Shown here piece after piece: positions 25,147 through 33,695 of a DNA stretch of 35,585 bases (within the stretch, counting starts at the first letter, position 1; each line of letters starts with the position of its first letter). A program made the position numbers and the translations under genes. The notes beneath the pieces are model-generated. The model worked only from the letters and a program-made list of their open reading frames with translations, was not told the DNA's origin and did not search any database. The stretch covers positions 1 to 35,585 of the forward strand of contig DJHY01000239.1 of assembly GCA_002433335.1 (NCBI GenBank), read 5' to 3'. Source of the stretch: Rhodospirillaceae bacterium UBA6608. GTDB taxonomy: Bacteria; Pseudomonadota; Alphaproteobacteria; Rhodospirillales_A; Casp-alpha2.

Positions 25147-26808
25147 TCAGGCCTTGCCCGGTTTCAGGCTGCTCAAGTTGGTATAGGCGCTGAGGTGTTC
25201 CAGCGACGCATTGACATCGATCACCACCGGCCCGTCATGGGCCAGGGCTTCGGCCAGCGCCGGATCGGCGTCTTCCGGCTTGTCGATACGCAGGCCCAAC
25301 GCGCCGAAGCTTTCCGCCCATTTAGCGAAATCCGGATTGACCAGGGTCGTCGCCTCGACACGGCCGGGGAAGGACTTTTCCTGATGCAGGCGGATGGTGC
25401 CGTAGCATTTGTTGTTGGACACGAAAATCCGGACCTTGGCCCCGTATTGCACGGCGGCGGCCAGTTCATTCCCCGTCATCAAGGTTCCGCCATCGCCGCA
25501 GACCGTCACGACCTGCCGGTCGGGATAGCGCAACGCCGCCGCAACCGCCGACGGCACGCCCAGGCCCATGGCCCCGGAGACCGCACCGATCAGAACCTGC
25601 GTCTGCTTGAATGGGTAATAGCGGTGGACCCAGGAATTGAAGTTCCCTGCATCCATGGTGATGATCGCATCGTCGCGCAGCTGATTGCGGAAGGCGCTGA
25701 CGACATGGCCGAAGTTGACGCCGTCCGACGCGGACCAGGGCTTCCATTCCATCATCTTGCGATTGGCGTCGCGCAGGCGCTTCAGCCATTCGCCCCGGCC
25801 CTTGGGCGGTTCCTGAGCATTGATGCCGGCCAAGCGGGCCAGGAAGTCTTCGGCATCGGCGCAGATCGATTGCGACGTTTCGAACACGTGATCCAGATGT
25901 TCGGAATCCGGATAGATATGGATCAGCGGCTGGCGCGGCTGCGGCGCTTCGGGCAGCAGGTAGCCCTGGGTCGTGACATCGCCCAGACGCGTGCCGACGG
26001 CAACGATCAAGTCGGCATCTTCCAGCGTTTCGCGGATCGATGCAGGAATCCCATAGCCCAAGTGCCCGGCGAAATGATCATGCTCATTGGGGAAAATGTC
26101 CTGGTTCTTGAAGCTGGTCGCGACAGGCGTGGACCAAACTTCAGAACAGGCCAGCAACGCCGTGCGCCCACCCGGGCTGCGCAGCAGTCCGCCGCCGATC
26201 AGCAACGGGCGTTTGGCCTTGGCGATGGCAGCGGCCACGGCGCGAACCTGATCGTCGGTCGCGACCGGCTTTTGCAGGGCCATCGGGGCCGTGCCCGCCC
26301 CCTCGACCGGATCGAGCAACATGTCTTCGGGCAGGACAACCACGACCGGGCCGGGGGTGCCTTCCTGGGCGATCTGAAATGCCTGGGCGACGACCTTGGA
26401 CAGGTTCTTCGGCTCGTGCACTTCTTCGACATGTTTCGCCATATCGCCGAAGGTGATGCGGTAGTCGACTTCCTGGAAGGCACCACGCCCCAGGTCGGTG
26501 CGCGGCACCTGGCCGATGAACAGCACGAAGGGCACGGCGTCCTGCTGCGAGGTATGCACCCCGATCGCGGCATTGGTGGCACCCGGGCCGCGGCTGACGA
26601 AGGCCACGCCGGGCGCGCCGGTCAGCTTGGCGTCGGTCACCGCCATGAAAGCCGCACCACCTTCGTGGCGGCAGGCGACAACCTGAATTTCTTCCCGGTC
26701 GAACAGGGAATCCAGAACCGAAAGGTAGCTTTCTCCCGGGACGCAGAACACACGGTCGACACCGTGCAGGGCAAGCGTATCCACCAGGGCGTCGGCGGCG
26801 CGAATCAT
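25147..26808 (-). CDS. Thiamine pyrophosphate-dependent enzyme (acetolactate synthase/2-hydroxyacyl-CoA lyase superfamily)
   Basis: The 553 aa enzyme has the three-part TPP fold: N-terminal Pyr domain with the catalytic Glu in FCVPGES, a middle TPP-M domain, and the PP domain with GDGGTLMTGNELAAAVQYG and the NNKCYG metal motif. This family covers acetolactate synthase, oxalyl-CoA decarboxylase and 2-hydroxyacyl-CoA lyase. The exact reaction is unresolved, but location inside a fatty-acid operon, after an acyl-CoA ligase and before FadB, makes a 2-hydroxyacyl-CoA or 2-keto acid reaction worth testing. The start at 26808 is behind GGGAGA; an earlier frame to 26889 is not supported. No small ALS regulatory subunit is nearby. 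Confidence 0.88.
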   Translation of the reverse strand: MIRAADALVDTLALHGVDRVFCVPGESYLSVLDSLFDREEIQVVACRHEGGAAFMAVTDAKLTGAPGVAFVSRGPGATNAAIGVHTSQQDAVPFVLFIGQVPRTDLGRGAFQEVDYRITFGDMAKHVEEVHEPKNLSKVVAQAFQIAQEGTPGPVVVVLPEDMLLDPVEGAGTAPMALQKPVATDDQVRAVAAAIAKAKRPLLIGGGLLRSPGGRTALLACSEVWSTPVATSFKNQDIFPNEHDHFAGHLGYGIPASIRETLEDADLIVAVGTRLGDVTTQGYLLPEAPQPRQPLIHIYPDSEHLDHVFETSQSICADAEDFLARLAGINAQEPPKGRGEWLKRLRDANRKMMEWKPWSASDGVNFGHVVSAFRNQLRDDAIITMDAGNFNSWVHRYYPFKQTQVLIGAVSGAMGLGVPSAVAAALRYPDRQVVTVCGDGGTLMTGNELAAAVQYGAKVRIFVSNNKCYGTIRLHQEKSFPGRVEATTLVNPDFAKWAESFGALGLRIDKPEDADPALAEALAHDGPVVIDVNASLEHLSAYTNLSSLKPGKA

Positions 26809-26917
26809 AACAATAGTCTCCCTCAAGGCTGGGGCGCTGGGCCCCTTAGGCCCGCCGGGACCCAACAGGTCCGGGCGGAAATTTAACATGTGTCATTGGG
26901 GTGGCGTCAAAGCCTGC

Positions 26918-28570
26918 TCAGTCGGCGGCCCCTTCGGCGTCGGACCAGCTGTAACCGGCGAAGCGGTCGCGCAGGTCCTTCTTCGAAATCTTGCCGGTCG
27001 CGGTATGGGGGATTTCCTCGACGAACACGATATCGTCGGGCAACCACCATTTGGCGACATGCTCGGCCAGAGTGGCGCGAATGTCGTCGGGCTTTGCCTG
27101 GGCCCCTTCACGCAGGACCACGACCAGCAAGGGCCGTTCCTCCCACTTCGGGTGCTTGATGGCGATGGCCGCGGCCTCGACCACGTCCGGATGGGCCAGG
27201 GCATAGTTTTCCAGATCGATCGAGCTGATCCATTCGCCGCCCGATTTGATCAGGTCCTTGGATCGGTCCGAAACGCGGATCAGGCCATCCGGCGTGATGC
27301 TGGCGACATCGCCGGTACCGAACCAGCCTTCTTCGTCGAACGCGGCGGCGGTCGCCTCGGCATCCTCGAAGTAAGCGCCGCAGACCCAGGGGCCGCGCAC
27401 GAACATCTGACCGATGGCCTGACCGTCGTGCGGCAGGCGATTACCCTGATCGTCGCAGATCTTGAATTCGATCCCGAACAGGGGGCGGCCTTGGGTTTGC
27501 TGAACTTTGTAGCGTTCCTCGGCCGGCAGGTCCTGATGCAGCTTGCGCAGGCGACCGGTCGACCCGGCGGCGCTCAGCTCCGTCATGCCCCAGGCATGAA
27601 CGACATGAACGCCGTAATCTTCTTCGAACGTCCGGATCATGGCCAGCGACGGGGCCGACCCGCCGACGTTCAAGATTTCCAGATGGTTCAGCTTGGCGCC
27701 CGTTTTTTTCAGATGTTCCAGCACGCCGATCCAAATGGTCGGCACCCCGGCGGTGACGGTGACCTTTTCGTCCTCGAGCAGGCGATAGATGTTGTCGCCA
27801 TGCATGTGCGGTCCGGGCAAGACCAGCTTCGCGCCGCAGAGCGGCGCCGCATACGGAGCCATCCAGCCATGGACGTGGAACATGCTGACTGCGGGCAGCA
27901 GAACGGTGCGCGACGAAATGCACAGCGGGTGGTCGCTGGTCGTCCCGGCCAGGGCGTGCAGCGACATCGCCCGATGGCTGTACAGAACGCCCTTGGGATT
28001 ACCCGTGGTGCCCGAGGTATAGCAAAGCGCGCAGGCTGTCTGTTCATCCAGGATCGGCCAGTCGAATTCGTCGTCCTCGGCCGCCATCAGATCTTCGAAA
28101 CAGACCGCGTTGCGCAGGCTCGTTTTCGGCATCTTGTCGCTGTCGCACAGGATGACGAACTTTTCGATGGTCGGGCATTTGTCCTGAATGCTTTCCATCA
28201 GCTCAAGCCAGGTCGTGTCGAGGAACATCACCCGGTCCTGGGCATGATTGATGATGTATTCGATCTGATCCTGGAACAGACGCGGGTTGACCGTGTGGAT
28301 GACCGCGCCGATCCCGCCGATGGCGTAATACAGCTCAAGGTGCCGATAGGTCGTCCAGGCCATGGTGCCGATGCGGTCGCCTTCCTGAACGCCCAGGCGT
28401 TTCAGGGCATTCGCCAGACGGCAGATGCGCTTGTAGGCATCGGCATAGGTGTAGCGGTGCATGTCGCCTTCGACCCGATGGGTCACCACTTCGACATCGC
28501 CATGCCAAGCGGCAGCATGCTTGACGATTCTCGACGTCAAGAGCTGCACGTCCATCATCAGTCCCTGCAA
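26918..28570 (-). CDS. Long-chain acyl-CoA synthetase-like AMP-forming ligase
   Basis: The 550 aa enzyme activates a carboxylic acid to its CoA thioester via an acyl-AMP. Motifs are [18 protein letters not shown] (P-loop), the HAWGMTEL loop (ATP/substrate) and [15 protein letters not shown] (late hinge with the Lys region), plus GTGDVASI. A longer frame extends to 28768, but the start TTG at 28570 lies behind AAGGAGG with 7-base spacing and gives the family opening (QGLMMD). It is the first gene of the four-gene minus-strand unit. The substrate could be medium or long chain; the sequence does not settle it. Confidence 0.93.
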   Translation of the reverse strand: MQGLMMDVQLLTSRIVKHAAAWHGDVEVVTHRVEGDMHRYTYADAYKRICRLANALKRLGVQEGDRIGTMAWTTYRHLELYYAIGGIGAVIHTVNPRLFQDQIEYIINHAQDRVMFLDTTWLELMESIQDKCPTIEKFVILCDSDKMPKTSLRNAVCFEDLMAAEDDEFDWPILDEQTACALCYTSGTTGNPKGVLYSHRAMSLHALAGTTSDHPLCISSRTVLLPAVSMFHVHGWMAPYAAPLCGAKLVLPGPHMHGDNIYRLLEDEKVTVTAGVPTIWIGVLEHLKKTGAKLNHLEILNVGGSAPSLAMIRTFEEDYGVHVVHAWGMTELSAAGSTGRLRKLHQDLPAEERYKVQQTQGRPLFGIEFKICDDQGNRLPHDGQAIGQMFVRGPWVCGAYFEDAEATAAAFDEEGWFGTGDVASITPDGLIRVSDRSKDLIKSGGEWISSIDLENYALAHPDVVEAAAIAIKHPKWEERPLLVVVLREGAQAKPDDIRATLAEHVAKWWLPDDIVFVEEIPHTATGKISKKDLRDRFAGYSWSDAEGAAD

Positions 28571-28713
28571 GGGTATTCCTCCTTCACGCGGTCTTGGTTT
28601 TCTCTTTTTGCCGGGCATTGCACCCGGTTTTGTTGGACTATGGCGGCATGCAGACCCCGAAATCAAGCGGATGTGAAAGAGCCGTTCGCCATGCGAAATA
28701 GGCGCTGCGGGAG

Positions 28714-28733
28714 CCTTGAATTTCAAGGTTGAA
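28714..28733. promoter_or_regulatory. Overlapping palindromes before the ACAD10/11-like gene
   Basis: CCTTGAA-T-TTCAAGG (28714-28728) is a perfect 15-bp palindrome, and TTCAA-GG-TTGAA (28722-28733) overlaps it, so three alternating TTGAA/TTCAA half-sites are stacked. It lies in the divergent gap between the acyl-CoA ligase and the dehydrogenase, the position of an operator for both units. The regulator is not in the window. Confidence 0.45.
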
Positions 28734-28754
28734 GGGTTAACACTTCCGCGCCTG

Positions 28755-28771
28755 CCGATGGCCGCCATCGG
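28755..28771. promoter_or_regulatory. 17-bp palindrome in the leader of the dehydrogenase
   Basis: CCGATGGC-C-GCCATCGG is a perfect palindrome with a single central base. It is flanked by a second pair, CCTGCCG (28751-28757) and CGGCAGG (28777-28783), that could form an alternative stem. It lies 52 bases before the ATG, so it may be an operator or an RNA switch. Confidence 0.4.
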
Positions 28772-28822
28772 GCGTCCGGCAGGCCCGGAAAGAATAAACT
28801 GGAAACCGACAAGGGCCCGACC

Positions 28823-30046
28823 ATGGACTTAACGCCTTCTCCCCGCACCCTCGAACTGGCCGAAAAACTGACTGCGTTCATGAACGCCGAGGTCTATCCC
28901 AACGAAGCCCTGTTCGAACAACAACTGAACGAAGGCGGCAACCGCTGGAAGGTCGTGCCGATCGTCGAGGAATTGAAGGATAAGGCGAAGGCCGCGGGCC
29001 TGTGGAACCTGTTCCTGCCGGAAAGCGATCTGGGCGCCGGACTGAGCAACCTGGAATACGCGACGCTGTGCGAGATCATGGGCCGGGTCCCCTGGGCGCC
29101 CGAAGTCTTCAACTGCAACGCGCCCGATACCGGCAACATGGAAACCTTGGTGCGCTACGGCGACGATGCGCAAAAGGAAAAATGGCTGAAGCCGCTGTTG
29201 AACGGCGATATCCGCTCGGCCTTCGCGATGACGGAACCGGATGTCGCATCCTCCGACGCGACCAACATCAAGACCCGGATCGAACGCGACGGCGACGAAT
29301 ATGTCATCAACGGCCGCAAGTGGTGGACCTCGGGCATCGGCTCGCCCCATTGCAAGATCCTGATCGTGATGGGCAAGAACGACCCCGACGCCGAAACCTA
29401 TCGCCAACAGTCGATGATCCTGGTTCCGGTCGACACTCCGGGGGTCAAAGTTGAACGGATGCTCAACGTCATGGGCTTCGATGATGCGCCGCATGGCCAT
29501 GGCGAGGTGACCTTCGACAACGTGCGCGTCCCGGCGGGCAACATGCTTCTGGGCGAAGGCCGTGGCTTCGAAATCGCCCAGGGCCGCTTGGGCCCGGGCC
29601 GCATCCACCATTGCATGCGGATCATCGGCATCGCCGAACGGACGCTTGAGCTGATGTGCAAGCGGGCGACGGAACGCGAAACCTGGGGCAAGGCGCTGGC
29701 CGACCGGGACGTGACCCAGGAACGCATCGCGCAAAGCCGGATCGAGATCGAGATGTGCCGCCTGCTGGTGCTGAAGGCCGCCTACATGATGGACACGGTC
29801 GGCAACAAGGCCGCGCGGCAGGAAATCGCCATGATCAAGGTCGCCGCCCCCAACATGGCATTGACCGTCGTCGACCGGGCGATGCAGTTGTTCGGTGGGG
29901 CCGGCGTCAGCCAGGATACGCCGCTGTCCTATTTCTGGTCGCGTATGCGGGCCATGCGCTACGCCGACGGTCCGGACGAAGTCCATCGCCGCCAGATCGC
30001 CCGCATGGAATTGCGCCGTCAGGTCGACTGGCCTCGGCGCGGCTAG
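28823..30046 (+). CDS. Acyl-CoA dehydrogenase, ACAD10/11-type
   Basis: The 407 aa flavoprotein has the ACAD three-domain fold with the FAD motif [24 protein letters not shown], and [13 protein letters not shown]. The catalytic loop reads [17 protein letters not shown], with an Asp in place of the usual Glu, as in ACAD10/11-like enzymes. It is longer than short-chain forms, as expected. It is divergent from the ligase operon, so it likely supplies the first oxidation step of the pathway. The APH-like kinase found at the window's end is the usual partner of this enzyme class (fused in human ACAD10/11). A terminator hairpin lies 27 bases after the stop. Confidence 0.93.
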   Translation: MDLTPSPRTLELAEKLTAFMNAEVYPNEALFEQQLNEGGNRWKVVPIVEELKDKAKAAGLWNLFLPESDLGAGLSNLEYATLCEIMGRVPWAPEVFNCNAPDTGNMETLVRYGDDAQKEKWLKPLLNGDIRSAFAMTEPDVASSDATNIKTRIERDGDEYVINGRKWWTSGIGSPHCKILIVMGKNDPDAETYRQQSMILVPVDTPGVKVERMLNVMGFDDAPHGHGEVTFDNVRVPAGNMLLGEGRGFEIAQGRLGPGRIHHCMRIIGIAERTLELMCKRATERETWGKALADRDVTQERIAQSRIEIEMCRLLVLKAAYMMDTVGNKAARQEIAMIKVAAPNMALTVVDRAMQLFGGAGVSQDTPLSYFWSRMRAMRYADGPDEVHRRQIARMELRRQVDWPRRG

Positions 30047-30072
30047 GCGCGCGCTTTCCCTTACAGAACAAT

Positions 30073-30110
30073 GAAACATGCCGGGGATTTTTATTTACCC
30101 GGCATGTTTC
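30073..30110 (+). terminator. Perfect 13-bp hairpin after the dehydrogenase
   Basis: GAAACATGCCGGG (30073-30085) pairs with CCCGGCATGTTTC (30098-30110) over a 12-base AT-rich loop, 27 bases after the acyl-CoA dehydrogenase stop codon. The following bases are AT-rich but lack a clear T-run. A terminator is the likeliest reading; mRNA 3' protection is possible. Confidence 0.6.
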
Positions 30111-30228
30111 CATTCAAATAAATTTTAAAATCATTCAGGCCTTTGTTCGACATAGGTTATTTGCCGGTTTTTCTTTATGTTTTGCGCAGGTCAATACCCA
30201 CGACACGTCACTAGGCGTCGAGTAATCA

Positions 30229-30406
30229 TTGACTTTTATCGACGAATCCCCACATATGGTCTGACGTGTTACATTTGTTATGTCGATCTTAGATACCGGC
30301 TCGCCGGTTAGCTTCGTTATCCCTTGACAATGTGTACGTAGCTTTCTCGCGCTTCCGCATGGAGCGGAGCGCTTTTAATTTACCCATTGAACGAGGAATT
30401 ACGACA
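30229..30406 (+). promoter_or_regulatory. Promoter candidate and leader of the cold-shock gene
   Basis: The gene-free stretch 30047-30406 holds the hairpin above, then this region. TTGACT (30229-30234) and ACATAT (30252-30257) lie 17 bases apart and would give a leader of roughly 145 bases before the csp ATG. A second -35-like TTGACA (30324-30329) has no good -10. A long leader is typical for cold-induced csp mRNAs, which fold to raise translation in the cold. The exact start is not shown. Confidence 0.4.
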
Positions 30407-30613
30407 ATGGCTACTGGTGTTGTGAAATGGTTCAACCCGACCAAAGGTTTCGGTTTCATCCAGCCCGATGACGGCTCTCAGGATGCGTTCGTGCATATCT
30501 CTGCCGTTGAACGCGCTGGCATGCAGACCCTGAACGAAGGCCAAAAGGTCTCTTACGACCTCGAGCCGGGCAGAAACGGCAAGGCTTCCGCCGAAAACCT
30601 GTCGCTCGCCTAA
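30407..30613 (+). CDS. Cold-shock domain protein (CspA family)
   Basis: The 68 aa protein is one cold-shock domain that binds single-stranded RNA/DNA and acts as an RNA chaperone. RNP1 reads KGFGFIQ and RNP2 reads DAFVHIS, preceded by GVVKWFNPT. The start at 30407 is behind CGAGGAATT; a frame from 30332 would add residues with no family match. The gene ends shortly before a hairpin and is followed by small genes on the same strand. Control by a structured leader is likely but not shown. Confidence 0.96.
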   Translation: MATGVVKWFNPTKGFGFIQPDDGSQDAFVHISAVERAGMQTLNEGQKVSYDLEPGRNGKASAENLSLA

Positions 30614-30621
30614 CACGGATC

Positions 30622-30652
30622 GGCCGCTGTCGGCATTTTGCCGGGGGCGGCC
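30622..30652 (+). terminator. Hairpin after the cold-shock gene
   Basis: GGCCGC (30622-30627) pairs with GCGGCC (30647-30652), with an inner CGGC (30631-30634) to GCCG (30640-30643) stem over an ATTTT loop. It lies 9 bases after the stop. No T-run follows, so partial read-through into the next small gene is possible. Confidence 0.45.
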
Positions 30653-30722
30653 CCTCCACCCCGTTAAGGGCAGCGTGACCCTCATGCCGCCTGCGATTTA
30701 TAAGCAGAGTAGGAGTCACGCA

Positions 30723-30995
30723 TTGGCCAATCAAAGCCATGAACGCCTGTCCGCACGCTCGCGTGCGGAAACAGAATTCCTAGCCGCTCAGAAAAAGAGT
30801 AAGAAGGCTTTGGAAGAAAAAGAACGTGTCCGTCGCGAAAAAGCCGAACACGTCGCCGACTTGAAGTCGAAACGCCTGGCAATGGAAAAGGCCGCACACG
30901 AAGCGGCTGAACAAGAAAAAGCCGCCACATCGGCGACCGCCAAGCCGGCGAAGAAAGTTTCAAAGAAGACTCTGCCACAGTTCCATCGCTTCTAG
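30723..30995 (+). CDS. Small charged, helical protein (DUF6481-like)
   Basis: The 90 aa protein is highly charged and Lys/Glu/Ala-rich: ETEFLAAQKKSKKALEEKER and the following stretch look like one long helix or coiled coil, and the tail is Pro/Lys-rich (KKVSKKTLPQFHRF). It recalls small alphaproteobacterial DUF6481-type proteins, but I am not sure. The TTG start at 30723 is placed by AGGAG at 30711-30715; a frame from 30675 lacks support. It follows csp by about 110 bases and may share its regulation. Confidence 0.65.
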   Translation: MANQSHERLSARSRAETEFLAAQKKSKKALEEKERVRREKAEHVADLKSKRLAMEKAAHEAAEQEKAATSATAKPAKKVSKKTLPQFHRF

Positions 30996-31063
30996 CACGC
31001 CGCGCTTTTGCCCCTACGCGAAGCACGGACCACCAGACATCGCGACCAGGATCAGGCAACGCT

Positions 31064-31279
31064 ATGAACGACGATAATCTTCCCGGCAGGCCAAAACCGC
31101 CGTGGCGTCGCGACGACAAAGCACCGTCGGCTGAACAGGCGCCGTCCCAGAAGTCATCCGCTGACAAGTTCAGCACAGACCGAGAAACCGACAGGGCGGA
31201 CCTTCGGGGTCTTGTTCGGGCCCTTCGCTCTTCACTGCGCGACGATGCACGCAAACGCGATGCTGAGAAGGATTGCTGA
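31064..31279 (+). CDS. Small hydrophilic hypothetical protein (71 aa)
   Basis: I do not recognise this protein. It is Ser/Asp/Arg/Pro-rich and probably disordered at the start (LPGRPKPPWRRDDKAPSAEQ), with a charged helix at the end (DRADLRGLVRALRSSLRDDARK). It has no signal peptide or membrane segment. The ribosome site is weak (CAGG). It is one of three small genes in a row after csp, the main reason to accept it. Confidence 0.5.
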   Translation: MNDDNLPGRPKPPWRRDDKAPSAEQAPSQKSSADKFSTDRETDRADLRGLVRALRSSLRDDARKRDAEKDC

Positions 31280-31329
31280 CGAGGCGTTCAGTCCAAGGCG
31301 CGAAATTCTCACCCAAAGGGCCTAGTTAG

Positions 31330-31530
31330 ATGAGCAACTCAAGAAATGCCGAAGCCATGGACGCCGAAACGGCACCGGTCACACCAACATGGGACCGCGC
31401 CAAACCTCGGTCATGCCTGCGTTGTGAAACCTGGTTTCTGAGCACGTGGTCCGGCGAGCGCATCTGCCCCCATTGCAAGGGGTCCAGCGCTTGGCGCAAC
31501 GACTCCCCCCTTCCACGACGCGCCCCTTGA
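31330..31530 (+). CDS. Small zinc-ribbon protein (66 aa)
   Basis: The 66 aa protein has two CxxC pairs: CLRCETWFLSTWSGERICPHC, spaced 14 residues apart, which should bind one zinc ion as a zinc ribbon. The rest is disordered. The motif CLRCxxxFxSxxxGxRxCPxC is familiar from small alphaproteobacterial proteins with unknown roles, perhaps binding RNA or ribosomes (inference). It is followed after 4 bases by the convergent phosphatase gene. Confidence 0.62.
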   Translation: MSNSRNAEAMDAETAPVTPTWDRAKPRSCLRCETWFLSTWSGERICPHCKGSSAWRNDSPLPRRAP

Positions 31531-31534
31531 AATG

Positions 31535-32113
31535 CTACTCGGTCGGAATGGTCGCGACGCTGGTAAACTGCCCGTTGCCCATCCGCCGTACGATCACCAT
31601 CTCACCTGATTGTGGCCCGGCCCCGGCCAGAGCCGAGATCACCACGAAATGGGTCACCAGGACCGTCGCCTGATCAAACGGCTGTGCCTTGACCCAGGCC
31701 CGCAGCGCCTTCATCTGCTTTTCCTTCAAATCCGGTCGACCGTGGAACGAATTCAATTCGGGCAGTTCCGTAACCGAGCCCAAGCCCAAGCCCTTGGCCG
31801 TATCCAGACAGCGGCACCATTGGCTCGACAAAACGCGCGCCTTCGTCACCCCCGCCGCGTGCAACTTCTTTCCGATACGAACGGCCTGCGCCCGCCCCTC
31901 GTCGCTTAGGTTTCGCTGGGTCGAACAGTCCCCCAATTTGAACCCCGCCGGATCGCCGCCACCGGGCGCGGTCGCATGGCGGATCATCACGAAATGATCC
32001 CCTCGGGACAGCAACTGCCGGACTTCCGACAACTCCGCCGCACGAGCCGAAGCAGCGCCAGCAACGATTCCGGTCAACAAAAGGACGAAGCGAAAGAACT
32101 TACACAGGCGCAT
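31535..32113 (-). CDS. Exported histidine phosphatase family protein
   Basis: The 192 aa protein starts with a signal peptide (RLCKFFRFVLLLTGIVAGAASARA, cleavage near ARAAEL). The mature part has the histidine phosphatase core: MIRHATAPGGGD with the nucleophile His in IRHAT (a variant of RHG), SSQWCRCLDTAKGLG, and the second His in VLVTHFVVIS. The substrate is an exported phosphate ester, perhaps a sugar or nucleotide phosphate. The start at 32113 lies behind AAGGAAATCG; an upstream GTG at 32131 is less likely. It is convergent with the zinc-ribbon gene. Confidence 0.87.
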   Translation of the reverse strand: MRLCKFFRFVLLLTGIVAGAASARAAELSEVRQLLSRGDHFVMIRHATAPGGGDPAGFKLGDCSTQRNLSDEGRAQAVRIGKKLHAAGVTKARVLSSQWCRCLDTAKGLGLGSVTELPELNSFHGRPDLKEKQMKALRAWVKAQPFDQATVLVTHFVVISALAGAGPQSGEMVIVRRMGNGQFTSVATIPTE

Positions 32114-32246
32114 TACGATTTCCTTGGTCACTGATGGCGAGCCCTACCTGATAGTCATATCAGACTTTGGTCATATTTATGCCGTTCGGGCGAACGGATA
32201 AAATGGCACTGTTTCCGACAAATGGCGATGACGTGGGATTGGTGCC

Positions 32247-33650
32247 TTGAAATACCGTTTTATCCTGTTCGCCATTTTTGGCGCGGGGGCCCTGGCTCTC
32301 CTTAGCCTAATCGGCGTGCAACGGTTCAACGCGACCATGGATCGGACCGTCACCGATCAGGCCGAACGCCATTCCCTCGCCTGGGCAAGGTATATCGGGG
32401 ACCATCTGACCCGCATCGAAATGCTTGCCTCCGGCAGTCCGCCGACCGAGGAGGAACGGCGATTTCTGCAATCCGCGCGCGGTTTCGGCGACATCTTTCG
32501 GTTCAAGGTCTATGACCCCCAGGGCGTTCTCCGCCTGCTGTCCGATTATTTGAATTCGCGTATCACTATGCCCGCCGCCCGCGACGAGGACAGCATCTAC
32601 CCGCTTCGCGTGACCGCCACCGGCGAGCCTTTCATCCGCTTGATGGACGGACGTCACCGTGTCGACCGCCCCGACGTCTATGTCGAGGCCTATATTCCGA
32701 TCCGGCGGAACGAACGGATTGTCGCCGTGGCCGAGGTATATATCGACAGAACCGCCGAAGCGCAGGCCCTTCGGCACGACTTTCTCACTTTCGGGTGGCA
32801 GGCCACAGGCCTTGTCATCCTGGCCCTCTGCATTCCCGGCGCGGCTGCCCTATGGGCATTCGGCAAGCTGAGGCAGCACAATCGCATGCTGGACGACGAA
32901 GGGAAACGCGCCCGCGAAGCAGAACGCAGCAAAGGGCGCTTCCTCGCACATATCAGCCATGAATTCCGCACCCCGCTGAATTCAATTCAGGGGCTGGCGC
33001 AGGTCCTTCTGCGCGGTGATGTCGGCCCCTTGGAGAACGCCAAACATCGTGAATACGTTCACGACATCCACGATAGCGGTCGGCACCTGTTGTCCCTGGT
33101 CAACGACCTTTTGGATCTGTCGAAGATCGACTTCGGGAAGTACGAATTGCTGGAAAGCGATTTCGACATCGGGAAGTGCGTCCATGGCGCCCTGCAGGTC
33201 GTCAAAGGCTGGGAAGCCGCCGGCGCGCTACACCTGGGCACGCGGGGCCTCAATACCGGCTTGTTCGTGCACGCCGACCGGCGCGCGATTTATCAATCGG
33301 TGCTCAATCTGTTGGCCAACGCGGTAAAGTTCACGCCGCCTGCCGGTAGCATCGACCTCTCGATCAGCATGGATGGAGATGAATGCCTCATCACCGTCAG
33401 CGACACGGGCGTCGGGATCGCCGAACAGGACCTGCCCCGAGTATTCGAGCCATTCATGCATGAGGACGATCGGGACTATATATCCCCCCGACGCGGAACG
33501 GGCCTGGGGCTTGCCCTGGTCAAGTCGCTGATCGATCTGCACGGTGGGCATATCACCATCGACAGCACCCCCGGAAAGGGCACGACGGTCCGGGTGTTTC
33601 TGCCCAAGGCAAGGATCATCAACCCGCCCCGTCCCGCAACGGGACTTTAA
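32247..33650 (+). CDS. Membrane sensor histidine kinase
   Basis: The 467 aa protein has a membrane segment at about 5-25, an external sensor domain (about 30-180), a second membrane segment (about 185-205), then HisKA with His238 (HISHEFRTPLNS) and an HATPase with NLLANAVKFT, DTGVGIAEQDLPRVFEPF and GTGLGLALV. It resembles PleC/DivJ-type alphaproteobacterial kinases. Translation starts at TTG 32247 with a weak ribosome site. No response regulator is next to it; the degenerate receiver protein at 14283 is a possible but unproven partner. Upstream 32132-32246 is a divergent promoter region. Confidence 0.9.
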   Translation: MKYRFILFAIFGAGALALLSLIGVQRFNATMDRTVTDQAERHSLAWARYIGDHLTRIEMLASGSPPTEEERRFLQSARGFGDIFRFKVYDPQGVLRLLSDYLNSRITMPAARDEDSIYPLRVTATGEPFIRLMDGRHRVDRPDVYVEAYIPIRRNERIVAVAEVYIDRTAEAQALRHDFLTFGWQATGLVILALCIPGAAALWAFGKLRQHNRMLDDEGKRAREAERSKGRFLAHISHEFRTPLNSIQGLAQVLLRGDVGPLENAKHREYVHDIHDSGRHLLSLVNDLLDLSKIDFGKYELLESDFDIGKCVHGALQVVKGWEAAGALHLGTRGLNTGLFVHADRRAIYQSVLNLLANAVKFTPPAGSIDLSISMDGDECLITVSDTGVGIAEQDLPRVFEPFMHEDDRDYISPRRGTGLGLALVKSLIDLHGGHITIDSTPGKGTTVRVFLPKARIINPPRPATGL

Positions 33651-33695
33651 AACCTTCGTCAACAGGGCGTCACACTAGGGCTGTAGCGGTCCTTC

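Noticed and set aside
26809..26917. GGGCC-TAAGG-GGCCC hairpin as a terminator between the ligase and the TPP gene.
   Set aside because: The stem is only 5 bp with no T-run, and the genes look cotranscribed.
32205..32220. TGGCAC-N5-CCGAC upstream of the histidine kinase as a sigma-54 promoter.
   Set aside because: The -12 element lacks TTGC and the GC dinucleotide, which are essential.
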